Shown here: positions 12,645-22,092 of the stretch, piece by piece | How the letters are laid out: every line of letters starts with the position of its first letter | Numbering within the stretch: the first letter of the stretch is position 1 | Assembly (NCBI GenBank): GCA_963575745.1 | Contig: CAUYUJ010020182.1 | Span: 136,424-200,423 of the forward strand | Reading direction: 5' to 3' | Length of the DNA stretch: 64,000 bases | From: Prorocentrum cordatum | Taxonomy: Eukaryota; Sar; Dinophyceae; Prorocentrales; Prorocentraceae | Notes under the pieces: model-generated | The model's database searches: none | Told to the model about the DNA's origin: nothing | The model's input: only the letters and a program-made list of their open reading frames with translations | Translations under genes and position numbers: made by a program

Positions 12645-13037
12645 GCGTCTTGGGCGGCCTATTGGAGGCCTCCTTGGGGCGTCTTGGAGGCCTCTTGGGC
12701 CGTCCGGGGGGCCATCTTGAGCGTCTTGGAGAGATCGTTCGGTGACTCTCTCCTGGCCCGGGAAAAGGCATACGAGTACACTTTCCCGGAGCCCAGGGGG
12801 CCACGCGGGAAGCCTCGGGTGACTTGAGAGCGGCTCCTCGGGAGTGGGGATTCGGGGGCGGAGAAGAGGGGGGTGATGACATGACCGGGGGGGGGGGGAT
12901 ATCATGGCGGGGGGCATGATATTTCCTCAGATGTCATGGCGCCTCTTCTTATCTCATTACGTCCCTGCCCCCCTTCGCTGGGCCGCGCACATGCCGCCGG
13001 TCATGATTTGCACCCCCCCCCCTGGGACACCCCCCTC
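12645..13037 (+). repeat. ~390-bp dispersed repeat, copy 1
   Basis: Nearly the same sequence as 24518-24893: decameric GGGCCTCTTG repeats, a unique block beginning CTTGGAGAGATCGTTCGGTG, then GGATTCGGGGGCGGAGAAG, then CATTACGTCCCT ... GCCGGTCATGATTTGCACC. A third, shorter and more diverged copy covers the right half at 13565-13752. No ORF is conserved between copies. Confidence 0.7.
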
Positions 13038-13077
13038 TTGGCCGCTCCCGACCTATGCGTCTGTCTGTACGGGGCTG

Positions 13078-13138
13078 CATGCGAACCCTACCCCTACCCC
13101 CCACGATATCTGAGGGGGGTAGGGGTAGGGTTCGCATG
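13078..13138. repeat. 24-bp perfect inverted repeat, telomere-like
   Basis: The left arm (13078-13101, CATGCGAACCCTACCCC and on) is the exact complement of the right arm (13115-13138), with a 13-base loop. The arms contain CCCTACCCCTACCC / GGGTAGGGGTAGGG, resembling but not equal to telomeric repeats. Confidence 0.75.
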
Positions 13139-13189
13139 TGGCCCCCCAGCTGGGGCTGCTGGGGGTTCCGGCGGGCGCCCGCCGAGTTC

Positions 13190-13418
13190 AAGCAGTGGCG
13201 AAGCGTCCTGGCGTCCCTATAGTCCTACCAGGCAGTGTTCTAAGAACCGTCTGTGGTTCCGACGGGAGGTTCTTAGAACGCTGTTGGTCGTGACTGTCGT
13301 GTTTTGACACATCGGGTTTCTGTTCTGAGAACATTGTTTTGTTCCTAGAACATCTGGGGGTTCTAAGAACATGTCGTGGTAGGGCTACAGGAGCGCTGGG
13401 ACGGTCGGTCCCTGCTCA
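13190..13418 (+). mobile_element. Family G inverted-repeat element, copy 3
   Basis: Begins AAGCAGTGGCGAAGCGTCC and ends GCTGGGACGGTCGGTCC then CTGCTC. The ends form an imperfect inverted repeat centred on CCTATAGTCCTACCA. Inside are palindromic GTTCTAAGAAC-type motifs near 13231, 13271, 13322, 13341 and 13360. Length and organisation match 58165-58392. Noncoding. Confidence 0.65.
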
Positions 13419-13564
13419 ACTCGTCCCGCCCGCGGTGTCTGGCTGGGCTTCCCGGGTTCTTGCCCGGGCGCGCCGCGTGCCGTCCCTGCCCCGTGCGTTG
13501 GCCGGGTCTGCTGGGGCTCTGGCCGGCACCCCCCCGGTCGTACCCCTCTGCCCCCTGCACTGCC

Positions 13565-13752
13565 TCGGGGGCGGGAGAGAGGGGGGTGATGAGGAGGGGG
13601 GTGCGGATGTCATGGCGGAGGCCACGACACCTCCCCTGGTCTCATGGCACCGCTTCTGATGTCAGTACGTCCCCAGCCCCCCCCCTGGGCCACGCACGTG
13701 CCGCCAGCCAAAATCTGCGCCCCCCCCCCCCCTCTTGGACGCCCCCCTCGTG
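13565..13752 (+). repeat. ~390-bp dispersed repeat, partial copy
   Basis: Matches only the right half of the repeat at 12645 and 24518, from GGGGGCGGGAGAGAGGGG through GTCAGTACGTCCCCAGCC to TCTTGGACGCCCCC, with many substitutions. Confidence 0.55.
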
Positions 13753-13966
13753 GACCCCCCCGATGCACGGGTGCCAGAGGCTGCCAGAAGGGCCCATTGG
13801 ACAAGGATGGTTTCGCCACTTCGACTTATAGAACGTCCAGGATTCGCTAGGGATTGGTTTCCGTCCCAGACAACCGAATCCCCCACGAAGCCCTCCGCAA
13901 ACCGTCATGGCAGGGCTCTGGGAGGCTTTTCGGAAGGTGTCGGGAGGGTTTGGAAAGGCTTTTCTC

Positions 13967-14127
13967 AGGAGGGAAAAAACACAGACACAATGAATCGTCG
14001 ATTCCCCAGAAAATCTAGGAAAATATGGGAAGTAGGGGGGAAGACGAAAACCCAGAAAACATTCGCAAATATGGGGTATATTTCGATTTGTGTGTATTTA
14101 TTAGTGTGTCCTGGGGCCCCTTCATTT
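13967..14127 (+). mobile_element. ~160-bp dispersed repeat (family P), copy 1
   Basis: Runs from CAGGAGGGAAAAAACACAGA, through AAAATATGGGAAGTAGG, to TTTGTGTGTATTTATTAG and GTGTCCTGGGGCCCCTTC. Two more copies with the same ends sit at 60092 and 60411. AT-rich islands in GC-rich DNA; noncoding. Confidence 0.65.
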
Positions 14128-14315
14128 TCGTCTTTTGGAAGGGGGGGGAACCAGTCCCTATAGCGAACCCGGGGCTTTAACTATAGGCCTGGCGGGGCGC
14201 GTGCCGAGCGCCCGCGTGCGCCGCCTCGTCGCTGCCTCGCGCGCGGAGTGGGTTTTTACCGGATCGGGCCGGCACCCGTCCCTCGGCGCCGATCGAAGCG
14301 AGTTTGGAAGGAGTG

Positions 14316-14510
14316 TTTGGACGCCCGAGATGGGTACGGAAAGAATGGGTACAATGCCCAACAGCAAATGCTGTCCCAAACCAACAGCGGCCGCTGTTGG
14401 GCAGGCGGCCGTCTGTCTCGAATGGACACAGGCCGCGGCGGCGCGGACAGCGAGCCCTGTTCAATGGGCATTGTACCCATTCTTTCCGTACCCATTTCGG
14501 GCGTCCAAAG
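14316..14510. mobile_element. 195-bp foldback element (family H)
   Basis: A ~47-bp terminal inverted repeat begins TTTGGACGCCCGAGATGGG and its complement ends CGGGCGTCCAAA, with a single internal mismatch by eye. A second palindrome, CCAACAGCGGCCGCTGTTGG, sits near the centre (14391-14410). Noncoding MITE-like element; no target-site duplication is obvious. Confidence 0.7.
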
Positions 14511-14689
14511 ATTGGGTACGATGCGTAGGGCCGAGGGTCAGAAAGCGCCTTCCTCTGCAGGACCACCAAAAACCAGACGTCGAGGCGGTCACACGCCTCG
14601 CCGGTCAAGCCGACGAAGATGTGCAACGTCCAACCGTTCGCTTATGTCCAAGGGTTTGGCTTGACGCCGGGTGTGGTGCTTCAATTTCA

Positions 14690-14930
14690 GCTTGACCGAA
14701 CAGCACGAAAGGATCTGTTCGATTCGGTTCGGTCCGGTTCTGCAGCCGGTTCGGTTTTGCTTAGCCGGTTCGGTTTGACGTCGATTCGGTTTCTGCCGGT
14801 TCGGCTATTGGGGTCTGCCGCCAGTTCGGTTCGGTTCCGGTTTTCGCGCGGTTCGGTTCGACCGGTTCGGTTCGGTTCGATTGGCTGGTCCGGTTCGGTT
14901 CGGTCCGATTGGTCAGGTGCGACGTTGGGC
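14690..14930 (+). repeat. GGTTC pentanucleotide-type array 1
   Basis: Dense GGTTCGGTTCGGTCCGGTTC motifs. Reads on the minus strand as Arg-Thr-Glu-Pro-Asn repeats, explaining the long minus-strand frames through 14687-15815. Confidence 0.8.
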
Positions 14931-14966
14931 GCCCCGTCTGCGTAAGCAACGACCCACTTTGAAAAC

Positions 14967-15400
14967 AGGAGGAGGAGGAGGAGGAGGAGGAGGAGGAGGA
15001 GTAGGAGGAGCGCGGAGCGCGGAGCGCGGAGCGAGGAGCAATGAGCGAGGCTTTTGGTGGCGCTTTGTGGTTTTCCTGGCCCCCCCGTGGTCACGGCTGG
15101 ATCCGAGTCGAGATGGTTGCCCCTGCCTCCCTCTCTCGAGAAGGCCGATGGGGGTCCAACGACGAGATTCTGGGTCCTGGGGGTCCTGGGGTCCTGGTGG
15201 TCCTGGGTCCTGGCAGTCCTCCAGGGGGTCTGGACCGGGGGGTGTCCGGACCGGGGAGGGTCCGGACCGGGAAGTGTACACAGACCGGGGGGGTCCGGAC
15301 TGGGGGGGGTCCGGACCGGGGGGGGTCCGGACCTGTCCCGACCGGGGGGGGTCTGGGCCAGGAGGGGATCGGTCCTGGGTCCTGAGGGTCTTTGCCAGGG
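14967..15400 (+). repeat. Purine-rich GAG tract and GTCCGGACCGGGGG repeats
   Basis: 14967-15010 is (GAG)n; 15011-15035 is GCGGAGC; 15160-15230 repeats GGTCCTGG; 15235-15350 repeats the palindromic GTCCGGACC followed by a G run. Low-complexity DNA with no gene. Confidence 0.75.
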
Positions 15401-15439
15401 GTTCTGGGGTAGTTGGGGCACGAGGGGTCGTCGTCCTGC

Positions 15440-15665
15440 GACTTTGTGCGGGTCGGGTTGGGACGTCTGGTTCGGTTCTCGTCGGTTCGGTGGGGCCGCC
15501 CCGTTCGGGTTCGGTTCCGGTTCTGGTTCGGTTCGGTCCCTCCCGGTTCGGTTCTGAATGAATTCGATTCGGTCCGGTTCGGTTTTTGTTTTTCTTTGTT
15601 TGGAGCCGGTTCGATCCGGTCACGATTATCGGTTCTCGGGTCTCGGTTCGGTTTGGTTGATTTTC
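15440..15665 (+). repeat. GGTTC pentanucleotide-type array 2
   Basis: Second cluster of GGTTCGGTTCGG and CCGGTTC motifs, separated from the first by the G-rich block, in the same orientation. Confidence 0.75.
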
Positions 15666-16229
15666 CTTTTGACGTTCATTTGGGGTGTTCTGAAGACCTG
15701 ATCCCCCAGCCCTACTCAAGGTACGACGACCGACAGCATGGTTATTTTGAACTGGAGTCGCTTTTGGTGTCGCGGCGGACCGTGTCCACTGAAGACAAGA
15801 AGGCCGCCTGTCCAACAGCGGCCGCTGTCGATTCTGGGCGTCATTTGGTGTTGGGCATCATACGCATGTGAGCGACGCAAAATTGGGGTATAGCCAGGAC
15901 CCCAGGTAAGGGGACCAGGTTAGTAGTAGGGCCCTAGAGCCTGATCAGAATCACCAAACCAGGCCTGCCGTAGCTGGTGTTTTTCGGGTGACGGCAGTTC
16001 CGGTTGGTGGAAGGGGGCGGGGGGGGCTTCGGGCCTTCCCTAGTACAAATCCCAAAATCAGGTCCCAGTAAGCCCAGTTCTGCCAAGGCCCGACAAAACA
16101 ACGAGGTCATTTGCGCCGACATTCCGCGTGAGTTGCCCGCGTAAGATCGCGGGCGCTTCCAATGTAGTTTGCCGCGCAGGCGGCCCGCGCGAGCCGCCGC
16201 GTAAGGTCGCTCTGTCATCTCGCGCAAGG
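15666..16229. other. No recognisable gene
   Basis: Contains CCAACAGCGGCCGCTGT (15811), shared with the centre of the foldback at 14316, suggesting a related but degraded element. Otherwise nothing recognisable. Confidence 0.35.
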
Positions 16230-16392
16230 CCCGTTTCTGATCGTCGCCAGCTCGATGTGGAGCCCGATTGTCTCCGCGCTCGCGTCACCAATGCACCACC
16301 CACGTCGCCGATGCATCGCCGATACATCGCCGATGTATCGGCGATCAATCGGCGATGCGGCGCGATCCTCCGACCCCATTTGGGAGGCCTCT
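16230..16392. repeat. CGCCGATG element, copy 2 (right part clear)
   Basis: The conserved inner block (GATGTGGAGCCCGATTGTCT, near 16254) is followed by ATCGCCGATACATCGCCGATG repeats and the right end GATGCGGCGCGATCCTCCGA then CCCCATTTGGGAGG. The left terminal repeat is not evident, so the copy is truncated or diverged there. Confidence 0.5.
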
Positions 16393-16998
16393 ACTCTTCC
16401 CCTTCCCCTCCCTAGGGTGGGCGGGCAAACCCTGGGACACCACTCATTGCATATGGCTTTGCCCTATCGTGTGTTGCCCACGTGTGTCCAGACCATCCCG
16501 GGCAGGCCGGGTATTGACACCCCCCGCGCCCATGTCCAATCATATGATGTGCGCGCTCTCGTTGGATTTATATCTCAGCGAGCGTGTTCCAACAATTCCT
16601 TGCAACACACGACACGGAGCCCACGCGCGCGCACATGCCGAGACCATCCCGACACGCAACGGTTATGCGAGCATCTCAACCTAAACATGCGTTTTAACCA
16701 CAACCTTCGGTTTGTCATCACAAATCTTCCAGATGCCCTGCCCACGCGCACTTGCTGAACTCATGGGGAAACCACATGGTTTCAGCATTCTCGCCCAGCA
16801 CCTGCATTCTCACCTCAGCGCGCGGTGCATTCGCTTTGATCCAGCATGCTCCAAGTGCACGAATCCGTTTCAAATGTTCCACGCGGGCCTCCAGCGCGCC
16901 GCCACTCGCGCGTTTCAAAACTATTCAACACCGTTGGTCTTCGAAACGTTCCAGGTTGTTTTTTTCCAAAAACAATGCGAAAACACTCATTGTGTTTT
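16393..16998. other. No recognisable gene
   Basis: AT-richer than its neighbours. Several short frames; no domain, RNA or repeat recognised before the left end of satellite array A. Confidence 0.35.
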
Positions 16999-18727
16999 TC
17001 CCAACCATCCTGTGGTGTTGGGTCCTCGTTTTGAAGAGACGGTGCCCCGCGTTCCTCTCCTCTCCTCTCCTCTCCTCTCCTCTCCTCTCCTCTCCTCTCC
17101 TCTCCTCTCCTCTCCTCTCCTCTCCTCTCCTCTCCTCTCCTCTCCTCTCCTCCTCCTCCTCCTCCTCCTCCTCCTCCTCCTCCTCCTCCTCCTTCTCCCT
17201 CCTCCCCCTCTTCCCTGCGTTTCACCCACCCAGTACAGCGTTTCGTAGCCCCATAGGAGCTCCACCGAAGGCCCCAGTGCCCGCGCCCGCATGCGTCACC
17301 CACACCCATTTCGGCACACCCCTCACACGTTTCGTGGCTCCATAGGGAGCTCCACCGAAGGCCCCAGTGCCCGCGCCGCATGCGTCACCCACACCCATTT
17401 CGGCACACCCCTCACACGTTTCGTGGCTCCATAGGGAGCTCCACCGAAGGCCCCAGTGCCCGCGCCCGCATGCGTCACCCACACCCATTTCGGCACACCC
17501 CTCACACGTTTCGTGGCTCCATAGGGAGCTCCACCGAAGGCCCCAGTGCCCGCGCCCGCATGCGTCACCCACACCCATTTCGGCACACCCCTCACACGTT
17601 TCGTGGCTCCATAGGGAGCTCCACCGAAGGCCCCAGTGCCCGCGCCCGCATGCGTCACCCACACCCATTTCGGCACACCCCTCACACGTTTCGTGGCTCC
17701 ATAGGGAGCTCCACCGAAGGCCCCAGTGCCCGCGCCCGCATGCGTCACCCACACCCATTTCGGCACACCCCTCACACGTTTCGTGGCTCCATAGGGAGCT
17801 CCACCGAAGGCCCCAGTGCCCGCGCCCGCATGCGTCACCCACACCCGGCAGTTTCGTGCTCCATAGGGAGCTCCACCGAAGGCCTGCATGCGTCCCCACA
17901 CCCATTTCGGCACACCCCTCACACGTTCGTGGCTCCATAGGGAGCTCCACCGAAGGCCCCAGTGCCCGCGCCCGCATGCGTCACCCACACCCATTTCGGC
18001 ACACCCCTCACACGTTTCGTGGCTCCATAGGGAGCTCCACCGAAGGCCCCAGTGCCCGCGCCCGCATGCGTCACCCACACCCATTTCGGCACACCCCTCA
18101 CACGTTTCGTGGCTCCATAGGGAGCTCCACCGAAGGCCCCAGTGCCCGCGCCCGCATGCGTCAGCCACACCCATTTCGGCACACCCCTCACAGCCACACC
18201 CATTTCGGCACACCCCTTTCGTGGCCCCATAGGGAGCTCCGCCGAAGGCCCCAGTGCCCGCGCCTGCATGCGTCAGCCACACCCATTTCGGCACGCCCCT
18301 CACGCGCTCCGTGGCCCCATAGGGAGCTCCGCCGAAGGTCCCAGTGGGTGTGCCCGCATGCGTCCCGCACACCCATTTCGGCACACCCCTCGGCCCCAGT
18401 GCCCGCGCCCGCATGCGTCAACCACACCCATTTCGGCACACCCCTCAAACGTTTCGTGGTCCCATGGGGAGCTCCACCGAAGGCCCCAGTGCCTGCGCCC
18501 GCATGCGTCAGCCACACCAATTTCGTCAACTCCCTCACACGTTTCGTGGCCGCATAGGGAGCTCCACCGAAGGCCCTAGTGGGTGTGCCCGCATGCGTCC
18601 CGCACACCCATTTCGGCACACCCCTCGTACGTTTCGTGGCCCCGTAGGGGGCTCCACCGAGAAGATATTCACAATTGCAGTATTCACGATTGCATATGGT
18701 TGGGTCCTTCGCCAGGATAATTTTCGA
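16999..18727 (+). mobile_element. Satellite element, array A (90-bp units, fixed ends)
   Basis: Three parts. (1) A unique left end, CCATCCTGTGGTGTTGGGTC then CTCGTTTTGAAGAGACGG (about 17005-17043), followed by (TCTCC)n/(TCC)n to about 17193. (2) A tandem array of 90-bp units (about 17230-18655); the first seven are nearly identical (period exact at 17401, 17491, 17581, 17671, 17761), later ones diverged or truncated. Each unit includes GGGAGCTCCACCGAAGGCCC and CATTTCGGCACACCCCTC. (3) A unique right end containing GCATATGGTTGGGTCCTTCG and CCAGGATAATTTT (about 18690-18727). Since 90 is a multiple of three, the array is open in several frames (up to 396 codons); these are not taken as genes. The same ends bound arrays B and C. 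Confidence 0.8.
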
Positions 18728-19554
18728 CAAAGAGTCTACCAGTTGCCTTGCATTCCCGCGCGCGTGCGCTGACTTCCGCACCATCACCCTCACCAGCGCC
18801 ACCGAATCACCGGCTTTATCGTGATCGCCAATCGCTGGGAGCCTTGAGACGGGGACAGGGGTCAGCCAGAGCGCCGGATTTTGCAGGAACCTGCAGAGCC
18901 AGGTGTGCATTTACCTGGGAGGGCGCAGGATTTTGCAGGATATTGCGGGTTCTTCCAGGATCCTGCAACGCCAGACTGACCAGGGTTTGGATTGACCTTG
19001 GTCAGTGTTTCCCCGAATTCGCTGCTATTACCGCCATCATCATCCAAACACCCAAGCACCTTCATCACCAATTGGTGGACATCGTCATCGTCACCGGCGT
19101 CACCTTCATCGGCGCCGTCATTGGACTTGCCGTCAACATCGTCATCATCGCCACCACCATCGTATCTATCTTCTTCGTTGCTGCCGTTGCCGGCGTCGCC
19201 CGCCCGAGTCACCGCCCCGCACTGAAGTGCCCGCGTACCAGCGCCGCTTTTGAGACGCGCTGGGAAGTTCCCATCGGTAAGCGCCATCGCGGCCGCATCG
19301 GTTGTGCCAAACAAGTTGGCCGCTCTGCGCGCGAGCTCGCGTGCGCCAGCGAAGCCTCAGAGATGCTTCTCCGAGTGCCAAGTAGTCACCGCAATCGCGG
19401 CCGCATGGGTTTTGCAAAACGAGTGGCGGGTTGGAGGGTCGATGATTGCGCGAGCAGTGGAGCCGACAACCCATTAGTGAACACTGAAGAATCGTACTAC
19501 AGAGCGCGCGACCCGTAGATTCCTTCTATTGGATCCTCCTCCCCCCCCTTTTCC
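18728..19554. other. Unassigned; possible minus-strand exon
   Basis: 18865-18980 repeats CAGGATTTTGCAGGA-type phrases. A minus-strand frame (18862-19314) has an acidic Asp/Gly-rich middle and then HQLVMKVLGCLDDDGG, more protein-like than the GC-driven frames around it. No family is recognised and no splice sites are defined. Confidence 0.22.
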
Positions 19555-19628
19555 TCCCCCCCTCCTCCTCCTCCTCCTCCTCCTCCTCCTCCTCCTCCTC
19601 CTCCTCCTCCTCCTCCTCCTCCTCCGCC
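19555..19628 (+). repeat. CTC microsatellite
   Basis: Uninterrupted (CTC)n of about 65 bp after a C-rich lead. Confidence 0.9.
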
Positions 19629-19754
19629 TCCAGACGGGGGTAGGACGCCTTTTGCCCCGAGGTTGGTGTCGTCGCCCCTTTCCGCAAACATTATTTATCT
19701 CATGACCTTCGGCCCATCCCATCAACGTGTGGGTATGAAGTCTACTGGATGTTG

Positions 19755-19905
19755 GTTGGGATCGCGTCGGAGGCCTCTCGGGGGCGTCTTAGGGGCCGTT
19801 TCGGGCCCTTTGGGGGCCTCTTTTGCACCTCTTGGGGGCCTCTTGAGGCCTTGTGGGGGGGGCTTCTGGTCGTCTTGGGGCTTCCTGGGGCCCTCTTGGA
19901 GCAGA
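19755..19905 (+). repeat. Decameric GGGGGCCTCTTG-type repeat
   Basis: Loose tandem phrases such as GGGGGCCTCTTG and GGGGCTTCCTGG. The same low-complexity style recurs at 24290-24600, 32240-32405, 39350-39610 and 49449-49710. Confidence 0.55.
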
Positions 19906-20020
19906 AGACTCAGCCCTGTCGGCTCGAGCATATGATTACAAGTGGGTCAGCTGCCCACATAGATTTGCCTCCTGCCAGAGCGTTTCTCTGACCAGACACG
20001 CAGGATGCGGTTCAGCGCGG

Positions 20021-21042
20021 ATGCATAGATTGCGAATCTTGGGCTGGAACCCGCAGAGCTGCACAGGCGCGAGGCAGGAGGAGATTGTCACGGAGTTGCG
20101 GAACTTCGACGCGGTGTTTCTTGCAGGAACGCAGTCCGTCGACGACCGCCAGAACCATACAGGCAGTCAGATACTTCGACGACGTGTAGCAGGACGATTG
20201 CTTCTCGATGCGCTTTTTGGTCCCAGCCCGCACGCGAACTCAAATTGTGGATGTGCTATCGTGCTCGGCGGGGGCCTGAAGGAGGACCACATAGTGGCCA
20301 GTGGGAGAGTGATTGCAGTTCGAGTCAAGCGTGGACGACAAGACCTAACTCTGGTTTCTCTTTACTTTCCGCCTCGGGATATGCGACTCCAGAAAAAAAA
20401 CGAGCTTATTTCAGAACGGTACGGATCTTGCGAGACTGGCTCCAAGATATATTAGCTCAAACACCGACACGTTCAACACCTTATATTTTCTGTGATTTGA
20501 ATGATGGGATGGGTTTACAGAAGCGAGGCTCGGGCAGTGAGGATTTGCGTTCTGGTGCAATTGGTATTCCGACGTTGGAGCGCACAGATGACGGAGCAGG
20601 TGCACTGTTTCGAGCAGCTCTTGAGAAACATCGGCTTCTAGCAGGCAACACGGTGGGTGGGAGAAGCTCGCCGACTTTCTTTGGCGACACATATAGCTCA
20701 CGAATAGATTATCTCAGTTATCCAGCGGACATGGACGTTCTGACTATCACTTGTGGCACTATCCCGAAGTTGGGTGCAAAGTTGCAACTACAACGTGGTG
20801 CGGCTCCCAGAGATCACTTACCACTGGTGTGCGTCATGAATTATGCGAAGTATTCTCCTGAAGTCAAAACGAAACCTACTTTGCGATGGGACCAAGACGC
20901 TCTTATGATGGCCCTCAAGAAGGGCACCCACAAGCGAGAGTTTCTTGAACACGTGCGCGATTCACTGCAGACGGTGGACCCGCGATATCTCAAAGAGAGT
21001 GCATCACCAGACGACATCTTCGAGACGCTGGAAGGGCGTTGA
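20021..21042 (+). pseudogene. LINE endonuclease (AP-endonuclease-like) domain
   Basis: Two overlapping frames form one domain: 20021-20400 (LGWNPQS, EEIVTELRNFDAVFLAG, VSLYFPPRD) and 20390-21042 (YIFCDLNDGM near 20485, SRIDYLSYP near 20699, RDHLPLV near 20811). The order Asn-Pro start, CDLND, a Ser-Arg-Ile-Asp block and a terminal Asp-His corresponds to the endonuclease/exonuclease/phosphatase fold that nicks target DNA for target-primed reverse transcription. The frame changes at an A8 run (20393-20400), where one base gained or lost restores the order. ATG 20021 is chosen because the fold begins 12 bases later; the open frame extends upstream without similarity. Confidence 0.75.
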
Positions 21043-21620
21043 TTTCGGCGGGCGAGAAGTTTTTTACCACGGCTATGCGGCCGCCTCTATGCGAAGACTA
21101 TTCGCAACACTGTGCTGATCGCCGACGTTTGTTACAACAGCGAACCGAGATCAGAGCAGGGAAGTTCGAGGGCAGCGAGGACGAGGTGAAGCAGATCGAT
21201 GCAGATTTGGCCAGCTTGACCAAGCAGCTGAAGATAGTCCTGATGCTGATCTCTTTGAATTGGCAAAGGCAGATTATGCGGCGATTCTCTGGCACACGAT
21301 TCGGGCACAGAAGCGCAAAGTGGTTCCTCCTGGGACCGCTCCTTTAGAATTGTGGCACATGTGTTTCTTGCCCAAGCCGAGAAAGGATGCCCCGCAAGTT
21401 GCAGGAGTTGGAGCCTCTGATGAGCCCCCGAGTACTTTAACATTTCAGTTCATGGTGAACGTTGGCCTGGCAAAGATCAGGATGCACCAGCAGACCCCAT
21501 TGTATTGGCACACCAGCTCTGCCTGTGGATTGCGCAAGTCTGGCCTCAAGGGGCCCCGAGGACGCCGAGTAGTTCACGTCCTTCCAACAGTTAGTAAAGG
21601 GTACGTGGGGAGCCATCGGT
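21039..21620 (+). pseudogene. LINE linker and reverse transcriptase N-terminal part
   Basis: After the endonuclease frame ends (TGA 21040-21042) the sequence continues one frame over as a charged helical linker (LLQQRTEIRAGKFEGSEDEV, 21129-21188), then shifts again near 21230 to DADLFELAKADYAAILWHTI and LELWHMCFLPKPRKDAPQVA. The LPKP block is the usual entry to the fingers of LINE reverse transcriptases, where it precedes a conserved RPI/L segment; here that segment is degraded. Joining needs two single-base shifts. Confidence 0.6.
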
Positions 21621-21621
21621 C

Positions 21622-22092
21622 ATGGACTACGGGTTCGTCAAAGAGCGTCGTCGGGGGGAGGCAGCTTTATGTTCGCAGCTTATGAGTCGTCGACTTCGGG
21701 AGGGAGGTTTCACGCACGCAGTATGTTTGAAAGATCTAAGTAATGCATTCGGCAGTACACACCACAACACATTGGACCAAGTTGTTGAGCTTCATGCGAA
21801 GCCAGAGGATTATCAGATCTGCAAGCAGCGCTTTCGGCAGAGTCTGATTCGATTTGAAGCAGCAGATGGCCCACTTCTAGTCAGGCCCCGACAAGGTGGC
21901 TGTATGGGCGACCCGTTCATGGTCTCTGCCTTCGTGGGCGCCTTTAACTTTCCGATTCTTACGTGGGGGAGGGAATTGAGGACATGGGATACCAGATCAA
22001 AGCTATTGGTGGGGGAATGGAAGGGATGGACGGTAGATACTTCACTTCAGAAATACGCCAAGCTCGTTATCGCTGATCCAGGAGATTCGTGA
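21622..22092 (+). pseudogene. LINE reverse transcriptase palm, motif C lost
   Basis: GFVKERRRGEAAL corresponds to the GF-x-x-GR-R segment before the palm. Motif A keeps its aspartate in DLSNAF (about 21733-21750). Motif B is present as RQGGCMGDPF (about 21889-21918). Where motif C should read Tyr-x-Asp-Asp, the sequence is KYAKLVIADPGD (about 22051-22086): Tyr-Ala is there, the catalytic Asp pair is not. An in-frame loss of about four codons would explain it, because the residues on both sides fit the family. The frame then meets TGA at 22090-22092. Confidence 0.75.

Noticed and set aside
17367-18557. 396-codon ORF across satellite array A, and similar long ORFs in arrays B and C
   Set aside because: The monomer is 90 bp (30 codons) and lacks stops, so both strands stay open in several frames. 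Translations merely repeat, indels shift the frame within arrays, and no flanking domain exists.
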